DNA from: Methylophilus rhizosphaerae
GTDB taxonomy: Bacteria; Pseudomonadota; Gammaproteobacteria; Burkholderiales; Methylophilaceae
Direction of reading: 5' to 3'
Length of the DNA: 64,000 bases
Assembly (NCBI RefSeq): GCF_900100975.1
Contig: NZ_FNFX01000004.1
Coordinates: 186,001 to 250,000, forward strand
Below the pieces are notes generated by a model. It was not told where the DNA came from and did not search any database. It was given only the letters and a program-made list of their open reading frames with translations. Shown here in pieces: positions 52,018 through 61,558 of this stretch. Each line of letters starts with the position of its first letter. Position 1 is the stretch's first letter. The translations under genes were made by a program, and so were the position numbers.

Positions 52018-55000
52018 TTAAGCACGACGACGGCGCTCGTCGGTAAACCAGGGAAATAAAAGCGGCAATAGCAACAGCGTAAACAGGGTGGCGGTGACCA
52101 GCCCGCCCACAATCACCACCGCAAAAGGCCGCTGTGTTTCAGAGCCGATACCATGCGATAAAGCCGCCGGCATCAACCCCAACCCGGCCATCAGGGCTGT
52201 CATCAGGATAGGGCGTAGCCTGGCGACTGCACCCTCCACAATGGCTTCACCGAGCTGCTTGCCTTCGCGCAGCAGATGCTTCATTTGCTCGACCATGATC
52301 ACGCCGTTCTGCACGGAAATCCCGGCCAATGCGATAAACCCGACCGCCGCCGACACAGAAAGGTGCAAGCCCGCCAAGGCCAGCCCGCCAAGGCCGCCCA
52401 CTAGCGCAAACGGGATCATCAGCAATACCAGCAAGGCATTCTTGACCGATTTGAATGCCCAGAACAGCAGTACAAAAATCAGCAATACCGACAACGGTAC
52501 AATCACCATCAGGCGCTTCATGGCCCGCTGCTGGTTTTCAAACTGCCCACCCCAGGTCATGGTATAACCAGGCGGCAACTTCACCTGCTGTTTAACCTTT
52601 TGCATCGCGTCCTGCACAAAACTGCCCTGGTCCCGGTCCGTGATATTGGCCTTGATGGAGACAATGCGTGCTCCGGCCTCACGGCTGACGCGTGATGCGC
52701 CCTGCTTGATGGTGACATCGGCCACTTCGCTGAGTGGAATGCTGCCATTGCCATTTGGCAACGCAATCGGCAGGTCATCAATATCATCCACAGAATCGCG
52801 GTACGTTCTTTCCAGGCGCAATGTCACATCAAAATGGCGGTCACCATCGTAAAAAGTGTTGGCCGCATTACCCGCCATCGCGGTTTGCACGGTACTGTTC
52901 ACATCCTCCACCATCAGGCCATAGCGCGCCAATTGCCTTCGATTCAAGGTGATATCCAGTTCGGAGTTACCGGAAATCCGCACGGCGGCCACGTCAGTCG
53001 CGCCTTTCACGGTATTCATGACAGTGACAACCTCGGCTGCCTTCTGCTCAAGAATGGACAAATCCGGGCCGAAAATCTTAATGGCGATTTCACCTTTCAC
53101 CCCTGAAAGCGCTTCTTCCACACTATCCTGAATCACCTGCGAAAAGTTGGTCGGCACGCCCGGAATTTCATGAATCCGGCGTGACATATCCTTGATCAGG
53201 CTTTCCTTGTCCGGAAAGTGCCACGCGTTGTGCGGCTTGAGATCCGCCAGGATTTCCATATGGTAAGGACCTTTGGGGTCTGTGCCGTCATCCGGCCGCC
53301 CGACGTGCGAGACGACCAGCCTGACTTCCTGGTAGCTGTTGAGGATTTGCCTGATATGCCGCTCGACTTCCTTGGTTTTTTCCAGGCTGGCCGAAGGCGG
53401 TAAATCCACGGTCAGCCAGATATTGCCTTCATCCAGCTTGGGCAGGAATTCAGAGCCGAGCATGGGAGCCGAGATCACGGATACGGCCAGGATCGCCACT
53501 GAAACCAGCACCACCAGTTTTCTGGAGTGGTTGCTCCTGAGCAGGATTTTCCTGTAGGCCAGCTGGATACGGTGCATCCATTCGCTATGTTTTTCCGCCA
53601 TGTCCTCACGTTTCATGGTGTAGGAAAGCAAGGCCGGCACCAGTGTCAGCGTCAGCAGGATAGCGCCAAGCAGGGCAAAACTCAGGGTAAACGCCATCGG
53701 TGAAAAGATTTTGCCTTCCACGCGCTGGAAGGTGAAAATCGGCAGAAAAGCGGTAATGATGATGGCCTTGGAAAACAGGATAGGGTGGCCCATGTCAATT
53801 GCGGTACTTTTCAGCGTCTGCATACGCCAGGCCAATCCGGATTGGGCGTCAGTTTCCGCCAGCGCCAGCCGCACCATCAACGCTTCCACCAGCACCACCG
53901 CACTGTCGATGATGATGCCGAAGTCCACTGCACCGAGCGAGATCAGGTTGGCAGATACGCCACGCACATCCATGATAATAAATGCGAACAGCAGTGATAA
54001 CGGAATCACTGACGCCACAATCAGGGCCGCGCGCCAGTTACGCAGGAAAACCACCAGGATGGCCACCACCAGCAAGGCACCCACCACCAGGTTTTCCGAT
54101 ACGGTATGCACGGTATGGTCCACCAATCCGGTACGGTCATAGAACGGCACCACTTTCACGCCAGCTGGCAGGGTCTGGTTAACCTGTGCGACCTTTTCCC
54201 GCAAGGCTTCAATGACTTTGGCCGCGTTCTGGCCCTTGGTCATGAGGATGATGCCTTCAATAATGTCGTCCTGCTGGTTAAACGACACGATGCCAGAGCG
54301 TGGCCGCTCACCGACTTCCACCTGGCCCAGGTCGCCCACCAGAATCGGTTTGCCATCGCGGGTATCCACCACAGACTGGGCGATGTCATCCACACTGCGA
54401 TACAAACCAATACCACGCACCACCAGCGATTCATCGCCACGATGCATCAACCCGCCGCCAACATTGCCGCTGTTATTACCCACGGCCCGGTTGACCTGAT
54501 CGATACTGATGGCGAATTTTTTCAGCAAATGCGGATCCAGCCTGACCTGGTACTCCTTCACCGCCCCGCCAAAACTGGTGATATCGGCCACCCCGGGCAC
54601 CATGCGTAACTGCGGAATGATTTTCCAGTCTTGCAGGGCACGTACTTCACGCTGCGGCATGTCCTTGGGCGCTTCCACCAGGTAGCGGTAAATTTCACCA
54701 ACCGCCGTGGTCAGCGGTGCCAGTGTCGGTTGCAGGCTGCTTGGCAAACTCACGCCTTGCAGCCGCTCCAGCACTTGCTGCCGCGCGAAATAATCTTCGG
54801 TATGCTCGGAAAATGTCAGCGTGACCACCGACAGTCCGGTAATGGACACCGAACGGATTTGCGCCAACCCGGGCACACCGCTCATGCCATGCTCAATCGG
54901 CAACGAGACCACCCGCTCCACCTCTTCAGGCGCCATGCCGGGTGACTGCGTCACAATCACCACGTGCACATCTTCCACATCAGGGAAAGATTCTATCGGC

Positions 55001-55101
55001 AGGTTCTGCACCGCAGCCCAGCCGAATATCATCAATACCACCGCACCAATCAGCAAAAATACGCGCTGCTGCAAAGAAAAAGTGATTAACCCTTTTAACA
55101 T
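52018..55101 (-). CDS. CzcA/CusA-type heavy-metal RND efflux pump
   Basis: A 1027-residue inner-membrane proton antiporter. It begins MLKGLITFSLQQRVFLLIGAVVLMIFG and has PIESFPDVEDVHVVIVTQSPGMAPEEVER, a typical heavy-metal RND start. The fourth membrane helix holds VDFGIIIDSAVVLVEALM, with the D...D...E triad of the CzcA group at spacing 6 and 7. It has twelve predicted helices and two large periplasmic loops. The metal (Co/Zn/Cd, Ni or Cu) cannot be decided. It is last in an OMF-adaptor-pump operon; no two-component regulator is adjacent. Confidence 0.92.
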   Translation of the reverse strand: MLKGLITFSLQQRVFLLIGAVVLMIFGWAAVQNLPIESFPDVEDVHVVIVTQSPGMAPEEVERVVSLPIEHGMSGVPGLAQIRSVSITGLSVVTLTFSEHTEDYFARQQVLERLQGVSLPSSLQPTLAPLTTAVGEIYRYLVEAPKDMPQREVRALQDWKIIPQLRMVPGVADITSFGGAVKEYQVRLDPHLLKKFAISIDQVNRAVGNNSGNVGGGLMHRGDESLVVRGIGLYRSVDDIAQSVVDTRDGKPILVGDLGQVEVGERPRSGIVSFNQQDDIIEGIILMTKGQNAAKVIEALREKVAQVNQTLPAGVKVVPFYDRTGLVDHTVHTVSENLVVGALLVVAILVVFLRNWRAALIVASVIPLSLLFAFIIMDVRGVSANLISLGAVDFGIIIDSAVVLVEALMVRLALAETDAQSGLAWRMQTLKSTAIDMGHPILFSKAIIITAFLPIFTFQRVEGKIFSPMAFTLSFALLGAILLTLTLVPALLSYTMKREDMAEKHSEWMHRIQLAYRKILLRSNHSRKLVVLVSVAILAVSVISAPMLGSEFLPKLDEGNIWLTVDLPPSASLEKTKEVERHIRQILNSYQEVRLVVSHVGRPDDGTDPKGPYHMEILADLKPHNAWHFPDKESLIKDMSRRIHEIPGVPTNFSQVIQDSVEEALSGVKGEIAIKIFGPDLSILEQKAAEVVTVMNTVKGATDVAAVRISGNSELDITLNRRQLARYGLMVEDVNSTVQTAMAGNAANTFYDGDRHFDVTLRLERTYRDSVDDIDDLPIALPNGNGSIPLSEVADVTIKQGASRVSREAGARIVSIKANITDRDQGSFVQDAMQKVKQQVKLPPGYTMTWGGQFENQQRAMKRLMVIVPLSVLLIFVLLFWAFKSVKNALLVLLMIPFALVGGLGGLALAGLHLSVSAAVGFIALAGISVQNGVIMVEQMKHLLREGKQLGEAIVEGAVARLRPILMTALMAGLGLMPAALSHGIGSETQRPFAVVIVGGLVTATLFTLLLLPLLFPWFTDERRRRA

Positions 55102-55133
55102 CTTCGGCTCTCGATTATCTGGGAAATGGCGGG

Positions 55134-56285
55134 TTATGGATTCACTGACAGTTCCGAGTTGAGCAGGATGGCACCGCCCGTGACGACTCGCTCACCGGCT
55201 TTCAGGCCAGCCTGTACCGTGGCGTACTCCCTGCGCTGCACATCCAGCGTGACTTTGCGCTTTTTAAAATGCAGGGGACGTTCTTCAACAAACACATAGC
55301 TGAATAAACCCTCCGTAATCAGCGCGCTATTGGGCAGGCGGATCACCTTATGCTGACTGTTATCCAGCGGCGTAATACGTGCGTACATTTCCGGCTTGAG
55401 TTTGCCTTTGCTCTCGACCACACAGCGCACCGGGATACGGCGTGTGGCCGGGTCCACCATCACACCTATGGTTTTCACTTCGCCATTAAAAATCTCATCC
55501 GGGTACGCATCTACCTGCACCGTCACTTTCTGGCCTTGAGAGATGCGGCTTAACTCACGTTCTGGCAAATCAATACTGGCCCACAGATTGACCGCATCGG
55601 TAATGATAAACAGGGGATCAGCCGCATCCGGCCTGACCTCACTGCCCGGATTGATTTTGCGGTCAACCACCACGCCGCTGATAGGTGCGCGCAAGGAATA
55701 CAAGTCATTGGCGTGGGTGGAGACACCCAGGTTTTTCAACCGTGCTGAAGCCCGGTCAGATTCGGCACGCGCAGATGCCCAGTCGGCCTGCGAAGTTTCT
55801 ACTTCTTTTTTTGCCAGCACGCCGCCTTCCATCAGCATGCGGTTACGGTCCAGTACCTGCTGCGTGCGCTGCAGATCCACTTGCGCCTTGCGGGCATCGG
55901 CCACCGCGCCGCCCACATCCGGGGAATCCATCACCAGCAAGGGTTGGCCTGCCTTGACCTGGTCGCCCACTTGCGCCTTGATTGTCACAGCCCGGCCAGC
56001 GACCGGTGAAAACACGCGGGCGGTGCGGTTTTCATCAAAAATGATCTTGCCGTTCAATGGCTCGGTGACCGGCACCGGAATCTCGCTCACCGCTTCGATT
56101 TTCAGGCTGGCCATCTGCGGCGAGCTGGCCGTCAGGACAATTTCATCCATTGCTTTTGGCGTTGCCGCAGCCAGCAATGGCGCAGGCAGCCACAGGCTCG
56201 CCAGGAGCGCTAGACAAACGGCGCGGGCAGTCACCGGCGCATCAAGGGAAACAGGGAAGTTGTGTGTATGCATTTTTATAATCAT
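55134..56285 (-). CDS. CzcB-type periplasmic adaptor (membrane fusion) protein
   Basis: A 383-residue protein. After a signal sequence (ALLASLWLPAPLLAAA) come a lipoyl/barrel-sandwich domain (VFSPVAGRAVTIKAQVGDQVKAGQPLLVMDSPDV), a short alpha-hairpin (ARKAQVDLQRTQQVLDRNRMLMEGGVLAKKEVETS), the second lipoyl half (LRAPISGVVVDRKINPGSEV) and a beta-barrel. It lacks the His-rich N-terminal extension of classical CzcB. It bridges the pump and the outer-membrane channel. It overlaps the outer-membrane gene by 4 bp. Confidence 0.9.
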   Translation of the reverse strand: MIIKMHTHNFPVSLDAPVTARAVCLALLASLWLPAPLLAAATPKAMDEIVLTASSPQMASLKIEAVSEIPVPVTEPLNGKIIFDENRTARVFSPVAGRAVTIKAQVGDQVKAGQPLLVMDSPDVGGAVADARKAQVDLQRTQQVLDRNRMLMEGGVLAKKEVETSQADWASARAESDRASARLKNLGVSTHANDLYSLRAPISGVVVDRKINPGSEVRPDAADPLFIITDAVNLWASIDLPERELSRISQGQKVTVQVDAYPDEIFNGEVKTIGVMVDPATRRIPVRCVVESKGKLKPEMYARITPLDNSQHKVIRLPNSALITEGLFSYVFVEERPLHFKKRKVTLDVQRREYATVQAGLKAGERVVTGGAILLNSELSVNP

Positions 56286-57610
56286 GGGATATTAAAGGTC
56301 TGGCGGGTGGCAGCCTGCCAGGCAAGCAGGGATTTGGCATAATCGGCCTTGACGCCAGCGGCCTCCAATTGCAGGGCACGCAGAATCCGGGTGGCATCCA
56401 GCAAATCCATCACGCTCATGGCGCCATGCTGATAGGCAAAATCGGCCGCATCCGCCGCGGTTTGTGCTTCTGTCAGTATCCCCTGGTCAAAGCGGCGATT
56501 CTTATCAATCGCAGCATCCAGGTCAGCTTTGGCCCGCCGCATTTCCGCCAGGGCGGCAGCGCTGACCTGCGCTTTCGCTTCTGTCGCGCTCTGGTAGTCC
56601 ACTTCAGCCCGGGCGGCTTCGCCTTCATACTGGTAATTGGTAAACAGGGGGATGCTGACCGTCGCACCGACTGTATCGGGCGCAGAGCCAGGCTCCTGCC
56701 CGGGGAAATGCTGGTAAGCCAAGGCCCAGGTCACATCCCTGGTTTTTAACGATTCGGCCAGTTTCCTGGCCTGCTGCGCCTGTGTCATGCGCACTTCGGC
56801 GGCCTGCACATCAGACCGCTGTGCCAGCCAGTCATCCGCTTCACGGGCAGCAGATTGCGTTCCCGGCGCGGGCCAGGGATCCGCCACATAGAGTTTGGCT
56901 GCGTCCTGGTCTTTACCAAGCAAATACGCCAGGGAGGCTTGCGCTTTTTGCAACACGGCCTCTGCCTGGCGCAAATCATTTTTGGCACGCAAGGCATCCA
57001 CGCGTATCCTGGCCACATCGGCCGAGGCCACATCACCTGCCTTTAGCCGCAACTCGGCAGCCTGCAGGGTTTTCTCATACAACCCGACATTGGCTTGCTG
57101 AATCTGCACCGTCTCTTGTGCCAGTTTGAGGTCGTAATAAGCCGTGCCCATTGCCAGCCCCTGCTGGCGATAGGTATCTTTCAAATCAAATTCAGATGCC
57201 CTGGCCGCATTTTCAGCCACCGATGCACGCAACTCACGCTTGTTGCCGCGTTCAAATAACTGGCTGACCTGTACCGTATTGTTATAGGTTTTGTCCCAGA
57301 AACCGTTTGCCCCACTCTGGTTGGGATTGCCCTGGCCACGGTTAAGGTTGTAACTGGAGAAACTGTAGGAGAACACCGGATTTGGCCGCTGGCCGGCAAT
57401 AATGGTATCGGCTTCTGCCGCCTGCACCGAGCGTTTGGCCGCCAGCAATTCGCGGCTATACCCGGCAAACAGCTGTTCCGCCTGCTGCAGGGTCAGATGA
57501 TCAAGCGGGATATTTTGCACCTCGACAGGAACAGCATCTTCTGCCTGCAATGGTCGTATCCACACCGCTATTGCTACACAGCAAACGCACCCCAATTGAC
57601 GCCACACCAT
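56282..57610 (-). CDS. CzcC-type outer-membrane efflux protein
   Basis: A 442-residue TolC-family protein with an N-terminal signal and two repeats of coiled-coil hairpin plus barrel strands: LTLQQAEQLFAGYSRELLAAKRSVQAAEADTIIAGQRPNPVFSYSF and the second repeat around DVQAAEVRMTQAQQARKLAESLKTRDVTWALAYQHFPG. The ATG at 57610 has AAGGGA upstream and is preferred over a TTG at 57637. It is the first gene of the efflux operon and exports metal across the outer membrane with the adaptor and pump. Confidence 0.88.
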   Translation of the reverse strand: MVWRQLGCVCCVAIAVWIRPLQAEDAVPVEVQNIPLDHLTLQQAEQLFAGYSRELLAAKRSVQAAEADTIIAGQRPNPVFSYSFSSYNLNRGQGNPNQSGANGFWDKTYNNTVQVSQLFERGNKRELRASVAENAARASEFDLKDTYRQQGLAMGTAYYDLKLAQETVQIQQANVGLYEKTLQAAELRLKAGDVASADVARIRVDALRAKNDLRQAEAVLQKAQASLAYLLGKDQDAAKLYVADPWPAPGTQSAAREADDWLAQRSDVQAAEVRMTQAQQARKLAESLKTRDVTWALAYQHFPGQEPGSAPDTVGATVSIPLFTNYQYEGEAARAEVDYQSATEAKAQVSAAALAEMRRAKADLDAAIDKNRRFDQGILTEAQTAADAADFAYQHGAMSVMDLLDATRILRALQLEAAGVKADYAKSLLAWQAATRQTFNIP

Positions 57611-57749
57611 GCAGTAGGATTCCCTTAAAATATGCAAATTTTTTCGCCATGATAATACTCAGCCGTGCTTACAACAATCTTTCACTCAATAAGCTTTTAT
57701 GACATTTTCATTGATGGACAATAGCGGCCACTTTATAGACAATATCCGC

Positions 57750-58205
57750 ATGACTCAGCCATACAAAACCCCTGTCTCCGCCCTCGTGTTGATTCACACG
57801 CCCGATTTGCAGGTGCTGCTGCTGGAACGTGCGGATAAAGCCGGTTACTGGCAATCGGTGACGGGCAGCCTGGAGGCGGGTGAAACCCCGACTGATGCGG
57901 CCATCCGCGAAGTGAAAGAAGAAACCGGGCTGGAAGCACTGGCTTATGACTTGCAGGACTGGCACGCCAGCAATACCTATGAAATCTACCCGCACTGGCG
58001 CCATCGCTATGCGCCTGGCATCACGGAAAATACCGAGCATTTGTTTGGCCTTTGCCTGCCGGCAGCGCTGCCGGTGACGTTGGCGCCAGATGAACACATC
58101 AACTATGAATGGCTAGACTGGCGCGAAGCCGCAAAAAAAGTATTCAGCTGGACCAATGTGGATGCCTTGAAAAAACTGGGGGAACACCACCATCTAATAC
58201 TATGA
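57750..58205 (+). CDS. nudB: Dihydroneopterin triphosphate diphosphatase (Nudix)
   Basis: A 151-residue Nudix hydrolase. The Nudix box is GSLEAGETPTDAAIREVKEETGL, complete. YKTPVSALVLIHT and GYWQSVTGSLE match NudB, which removes pyrophosphate from dihydroneopterin triphosphate in folate synthesis. MTQPYKTP at 57750 is the expected start; ATGs at 57699 and 57714 would add an unconserved leader. Other Nudix functions are possible. Confidence 0.82.
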   Translation: MTQPYKTPVSALVLIHTPDLQVLLLERADKAGYWQSVTGSLEAGETPTDAAIREVKEETGLEALAYDLQDWHASNTYEIYPHWRHRYAPGITENTEHLFGLCLPAALPVTLAPDEHINYEWLDWREAAKKVFSWTNVDALKKLGEHHHLIL

Positions 58206-58210
58206 GTTTA

Positions 58211-58239
58211 TTGGGATAAATCCTGATAGGCGGTAAAAT
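58211..58239 (+). promoter_or_regulatory. Sigma-70-like promoter of nadA
   Basis: TTGGGA (58211-58216), a 17-base spacer and TAAAAT (58234-58239), 43 bp before the nadA start. Confidence 0.6.
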
Positions 58240-58282
58240 ACCATTTTTGTGAAAGCCGGGCTGGGCCCGATGTCTGGAAAGC

Positions 58283-59380
58283 ATGCAAACTGCCACCATC
58301 CAATTCGAGAAATTTCAAGCCGCACAAGACGACGACTGCCAGGCGCGCATTCTGGCTGCCCGTCAAAAACTCGGCAAACGCCTGGTCATCCTGGGTCACC
58401 ACTACCAGCATGAAAGCGTGTACCGCCATGCGGATTATTCCGGTGACTCCCTAAAACTGTCCAAATACTGTGACAGCCTGGATGCCGAATACATCGTCTT
58501 CCTCGGTGTACATTTCATGGCCGAAGTGGCAGATATCCTGAGCCGGCCGGACCAGATCGTGGTACTGCCTGACCTGGCTGCCGGTTGTTCCATGGCTGAT
58601 ATGGCCAACCTGGCCAAAGTCGAACGCAGTTACCGCGAACTGAGCAAAGTGCTGAATTTTGACGAAACCATCACGCCCGTTACCTACATCAACTCCGCGG
58701 CCGACCTGAAAGCCTTTTGCGGTGAACATGGCGGCATCGTCTGCACCAGTACCAATGCATCGAAAATCCTCGAATGGGGGTTTAGCCAGCGCGAAAAAAT
58801 CCTGTTCTTCCCCGACCAGCACCTGGGTCGCTGGAGTGGTTACAAAATGGGCATCCCGCTTGAGCAGATGCCGGTATGGGACCCGGACCTGCCTATGGGC
58901 GGCCTGACCGAACAGCAGATCAAAGATGCCAAAATCCTGCTCTGGAAAGGCCATTGCTCGGTGCACCAGATGTTCCGCAAACAGAATATCGACCAGTTCC
59001 GCGCCCAGCACCCGGATGGCAAAGTCATTTCGCACCCGGAAACGGCATTTGAAGTCTGCATCAATTCAGATTATGTCGGTTCCACCGAATATATCCTGCG
59101 CACCGTGAGTGAGGCGGAACCCGGTACCAAGTGGCTGGTCGGCACCGAGCTGAACCTGGTCACCCGCCTGGCGGAGGAAATGAAACCGCAAAACAAACTG
59201 GTGCAGTTTATGAGCCATGTGGTGTGTGAATGTTCTACCATGGCGCGTATCGATCCGCAGCACCTGGCCTGGTGCCTGGAAAACCTGGCCGAAGGCAATG
59301 TGGTCAACCAGATCAAAGTGCCCGAACACGAAGCCAAACTGGCCAAACTGACACTGGACAGAATGCTGGCGGTCTCCTGA
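58283..59380 (+). CDS. nadA: Quinolinate synthase
   Basis: A 365-residue enzyme that condenses iminoaspartate with dihydroxyacetone phosphate to quinolinate for NAD synthesis. VILGHHYQHESVYRHADYSGDS is the substrate-binding opening. The three 4Fe-4S cysteines are in DLAAGCSMADM, WKGHCSVHQMF and VVCECSTMARI. It ends in TGA overlapping the next start (TGATG), so the HIT gene is translationally coupled. NadB and NadC are not in the window. Confidence 0.95.
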   Translation: MQTATIQFEKFQAAQDDDCQARILAARQKLGKRLVILGHHYQHESVYRHADYSGDSLKLSKYCDSLDAEYIVFLGVHFMAEVADILSRPDQIVVLPDLAAGCSMADMANLAKVERSYRELSKVLNFDETITPVTYINSAADLKAFCGEHGGIVCTSTNASKILEWGFSQREKILFFPDQHLGRWSGYKMGIPLEQMPVWDPDLPMGGLTEQQIKDAKILLWKGHCSVHQMFRKQNIDQFRAQHPDGKVISHPETAFEVCINSDYVGSTEYILRTVSEAEPGTKWLVGTELNLVTRLAEEMKPQNKLVQFMSHVVCECSTMARIDPQHLAWCLENLAEGNVVNQIKVPEHEAKLAKLTLDRMLAVS

Positions 59381-59808
59381 TGGCAGTTTGCGCGCTGTGC
59401 GCACCATCTGCGCAAGATATCCTGTGGCAAGATGATTTCTGCCGGGTAGTACTGCTCAACGATGCGGATTACCCGGCCTATTGCCGCGTGGAGTTACTGG
59501 CACATATCAAAGAAATGACTGACCTGCCCCCGCAGGATCGTGCGCGTACCATGAAAGTGGTGTTTGCCGTGGAAGCAGCGATGCGTGAAGTGATCCAGCC
59601 GGACAAAATCAACCTCGCCAGCCTGGGCAATAAAACGCCGCATATGCACTGGCATATCTTGCCCAGATTCGAGAGTGACAGGCATTTCCCCAATAGTCAT
59701 TGGGGAGAGGCAGTGCGGGATTCCGGCGCGCAACCCCTCAATACAGAAGTGAGAGAGAGGCTGCAAAAAGTGGTCATTGAGCGCGTGGAATGCGCACTTA
59801 AAAACTAA
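59380..59808 (+). CDS. HIT family protein
   Basis: A 142-residue histidine-triad protein. The triad is PHMHWHILPRF; CALC near the N-terminus and the central LASLGNKTPH agree with the family. HIT proteins hydrolyse or transfer nucleotides (Ap4A, AMP-lysine and the like). The ATG at 59380 overlaps nadA; the longer frame to 59230 is inside nadA. DDFCRVVLLNDADYPAYCRVEL is the form common in betaproteobacteria. Confidence 0.88.
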   Translation: MAVCALCAPSAQDILWQDDFCRVVLLNDADYPAYCRVELLAHIKEMTDLPPQDRARTMKVVFAVEAAMREVIQPDKINLASLGNKTPHMHWHILPRFESDRHFPNSHWGEAVRDSGAQPLNTEVRERLQKVVIERVECALKN

Positions 59809-59877
59809 GCCGCCTCACTGGGTGAATCACCTTTTCTGCCCCTGGGCGAAAAAGCGCATGTCGCGAGCAGCCAGCCA

Positions 59878-61122
59878 CTAACGCTCCCGCCACGGCGCTA
59901 CCCTGAACAGTAACAGCATGCCCGGAATCGCCAGCAGGGCGCATACATAAAAAAACTGTTCCCAGCCCAGGGTTTCTACCATGCCCCCCGTCAATGCATT
60001 AAATACCGAGCGTGGCACCGCCGACAGGCTGGTAAACAGGGCCAATTGTGTCGCGGTATAAGCCGGATTAGTTTCGCATGCCATATAGGCAACATAGGCG
60101 GCGGTACCCAAGCCGACGCCAAAGGCTTCGAAGCCGATCACGAATGCCAGCATGCTGCGCTCAACAGCGCCAATGCCTGCAAATGGCCCGCTGTGTGCCA
60201 GCCAGGCAAAACCCAAAACCGACAGAGCTTGTACCACACCAAATACCCATAATCCGCGATTAATGCCGAGCTTGAGCATCCACAGGCCACCGACAAAGGC
60301 CCCAATAATTTGCATGACCAGGCCACTGCCCTTGGCGATGGCGCCGATATCGGTTTTGCTGAAGCCCATGTCGATGTAAAACGGCGTAGCGAGCGCGGTG
60401 GCCATGCTGTCACCCAGTTTATAGAGCAGGATAAACAGCAATACCCACAATGCATGTTGCCAGCCACTGCGCTGCATGAACTCTTTGAACGGCTCTACCA
60501 CTGAAGCAAATAGTGTTTTCGGTACGCTGACAATCACTGGCTCCTGTGACCACAAGGTAAAACCGATGCCCGGCAACATAAACAGGCCGACAACCAGGAA
60601 CACTTGCGACCAGGGCAGGTGATCGGCCAGGATCAGCGCCAGCGAGCCAGGCACCAGGCCGGCAATGCGGTAGGCGTTGACGTGGATGCTATTGCCCAGG
60701 CCCAGCTCTTCATCACTTAAAATCTCGCGCCGGTAAGCATCAATGACAATGTCCTGGCTGGCAGAAAATAGCGCGACCAATGTAGCCAACAGCGCAATCG
60801 TGGTGATATCGAACTGCGGCTGGAACATACCCAGGCCAATGATGCTCGCCAGCAGGGCCAGTTGCGTGACAAATATCCAGCTGCGGCGGCGGCCCAGCGT
60901 CTGCAGCAGCGTATAGCGGTCCATTAACGGTGCCCATAGAAACTTCCAGGTATAGGGCAATTGCATAAAGGCAAACGCGGCGATGGTTTTGAGGTTAAGG
61001 CCTTCGCTGCGTAGCCAGGCGGGCAATAGTTGCAGCAACAGATAAAGAGGTAAGCCGGAGCTGAAGCCTAGCGCCACACACATCAGCATGCGGCGAGTGA
61101 ACAGGGTTTGTGCAATGGTCAT
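59878..61122 (-). CDS. ampG: AmpG family muropeptide MFS transporter
   Basis: A 414-residue major-facilitator protein with about 12 membrane helices. LGFSSGLPLYLLLQLLPAWLRSEGLNLKTIAAFAFMQLPYTWKFLWAPLMDRY is the AmpG signature. It imports anhydromuropeptides from the periplasm for cell-wall recycling, in keeping with the penicillin-binding protein elsewhere. It is downstream of the xoxF cytochrome terminator and is likely a separate unit. Confidence 0.92.
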   Translation of the reverse strand: MTIAQTLFTRRMLMCVALGFSSGLPLYLLLQLLPAWLRSEGLNLKTIAAFAFMQLPYTWKFLWAPLMDRYTLLQTLGRRRSWIFVTQLALLASIIGLGMFQPQFDITTIALLATLVALFSASQDIVIDAYRREILSDEELGLGNSIHVNAYRIAGLVPGSLALILADHLPWSQVFLVVGLFMLPGIGFTLWSQEPVIVSVPKTLFASVVEPFKEFMQRSGWQHALWVLLFILLYKLGDSMATALATPFYIDMGFSKTDIGAIAKGSGLVMQIIGAFVGGLWMLKLGINRGLWVFGVVQALSVLGFAWLAHSGPFAGIGAVERSMLAFVIGFEAFGVGLGTAAYVAYMACETNPAYTATQLALFTSLSAVPRSVFNALTGGMVETLGWEQFFYVCALLAIPGMLLLFRVAPWRER

Positions 61123-61165
61123 GGCGGCATTGTAAACGCTTTTACCTGATCGCTAGTCCCGGGGC

Positions 61166-61194
61166 AAAAAAAAGCCAACCCTTGCGGGTTGGCC
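61166..61194 (-). terminator. Terminator of the xoxF-cytochrome operon
   Basis: On the minus strand GGCCAACCC-gcaa-GGGTTGGC is followed by a run of T residues, about 31 bp after the cytochrome stop. Confidence 0.9.
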
Positions 61195-61224
61195 ACACTC
61201 GGAGATCAATGGTAAAACAAATAG

Positions 61225-61545
61225 TTAGAGGCTTAACACCCACTGGACGATGGTCTTGATATCTTCGTCCTTCACTTGCGGGCTGTTAGGCGGCATAGGC
61301 ATATCGCCCCACACACCACCGCCACCGGTTTTCACTTTCTGCACCAGCCTGGCTTCAGCCGTTTTGTCGCCTTTGTACTTGGCAGCAACTTCCTTGTAGG
61401 CCGGGCCGACCACTTTTTTGTCTACGCCGTGGCACAGCAGGCAGCCACTTTTCTGGGCCAATGCCTCGGCGCCATTGCCAGCAATCGCTGAAGCCGTGGC
61501 CGCCAGTAATGCGGTGGCCAGCAAGGTTTTATTGAATAATTGCAT
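61225..61545 (-). CDS. Cytochrome c551-type electron carrier next to xoxF
   Basis: A 106-residue periplasmic class I cytochrome c. The signal peptide MQLFNKTLLATALLAATASAIA is followed by the haem site CLLCH (Cys35, Cys38, His39) and the axial methionine in GDMPMPPN (Met84 by alignment with c551), ending VQWVLSL. It starts 13 bp after xoxF on the same strand and is likely its electron acceptor or a carrier onward to the oxidase. It is smaller than typical XoxG/MxaG cytochromes, so it is not called xoxG. A strong terminator follows. Confidence 0.88.
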   Translation of the reverse strand: MQLFNKTLLATALLAATASAIAGNGAEALAQKSGCLLCHGVDKKVVGPAYKEVAAKYKGDKTAEARLVQKVKTGGGGVWGDMPMPPNSPQVKDEDIKTIVQWVLSL

Positions 61546-61558
61546 TGGGTTTCCCTCC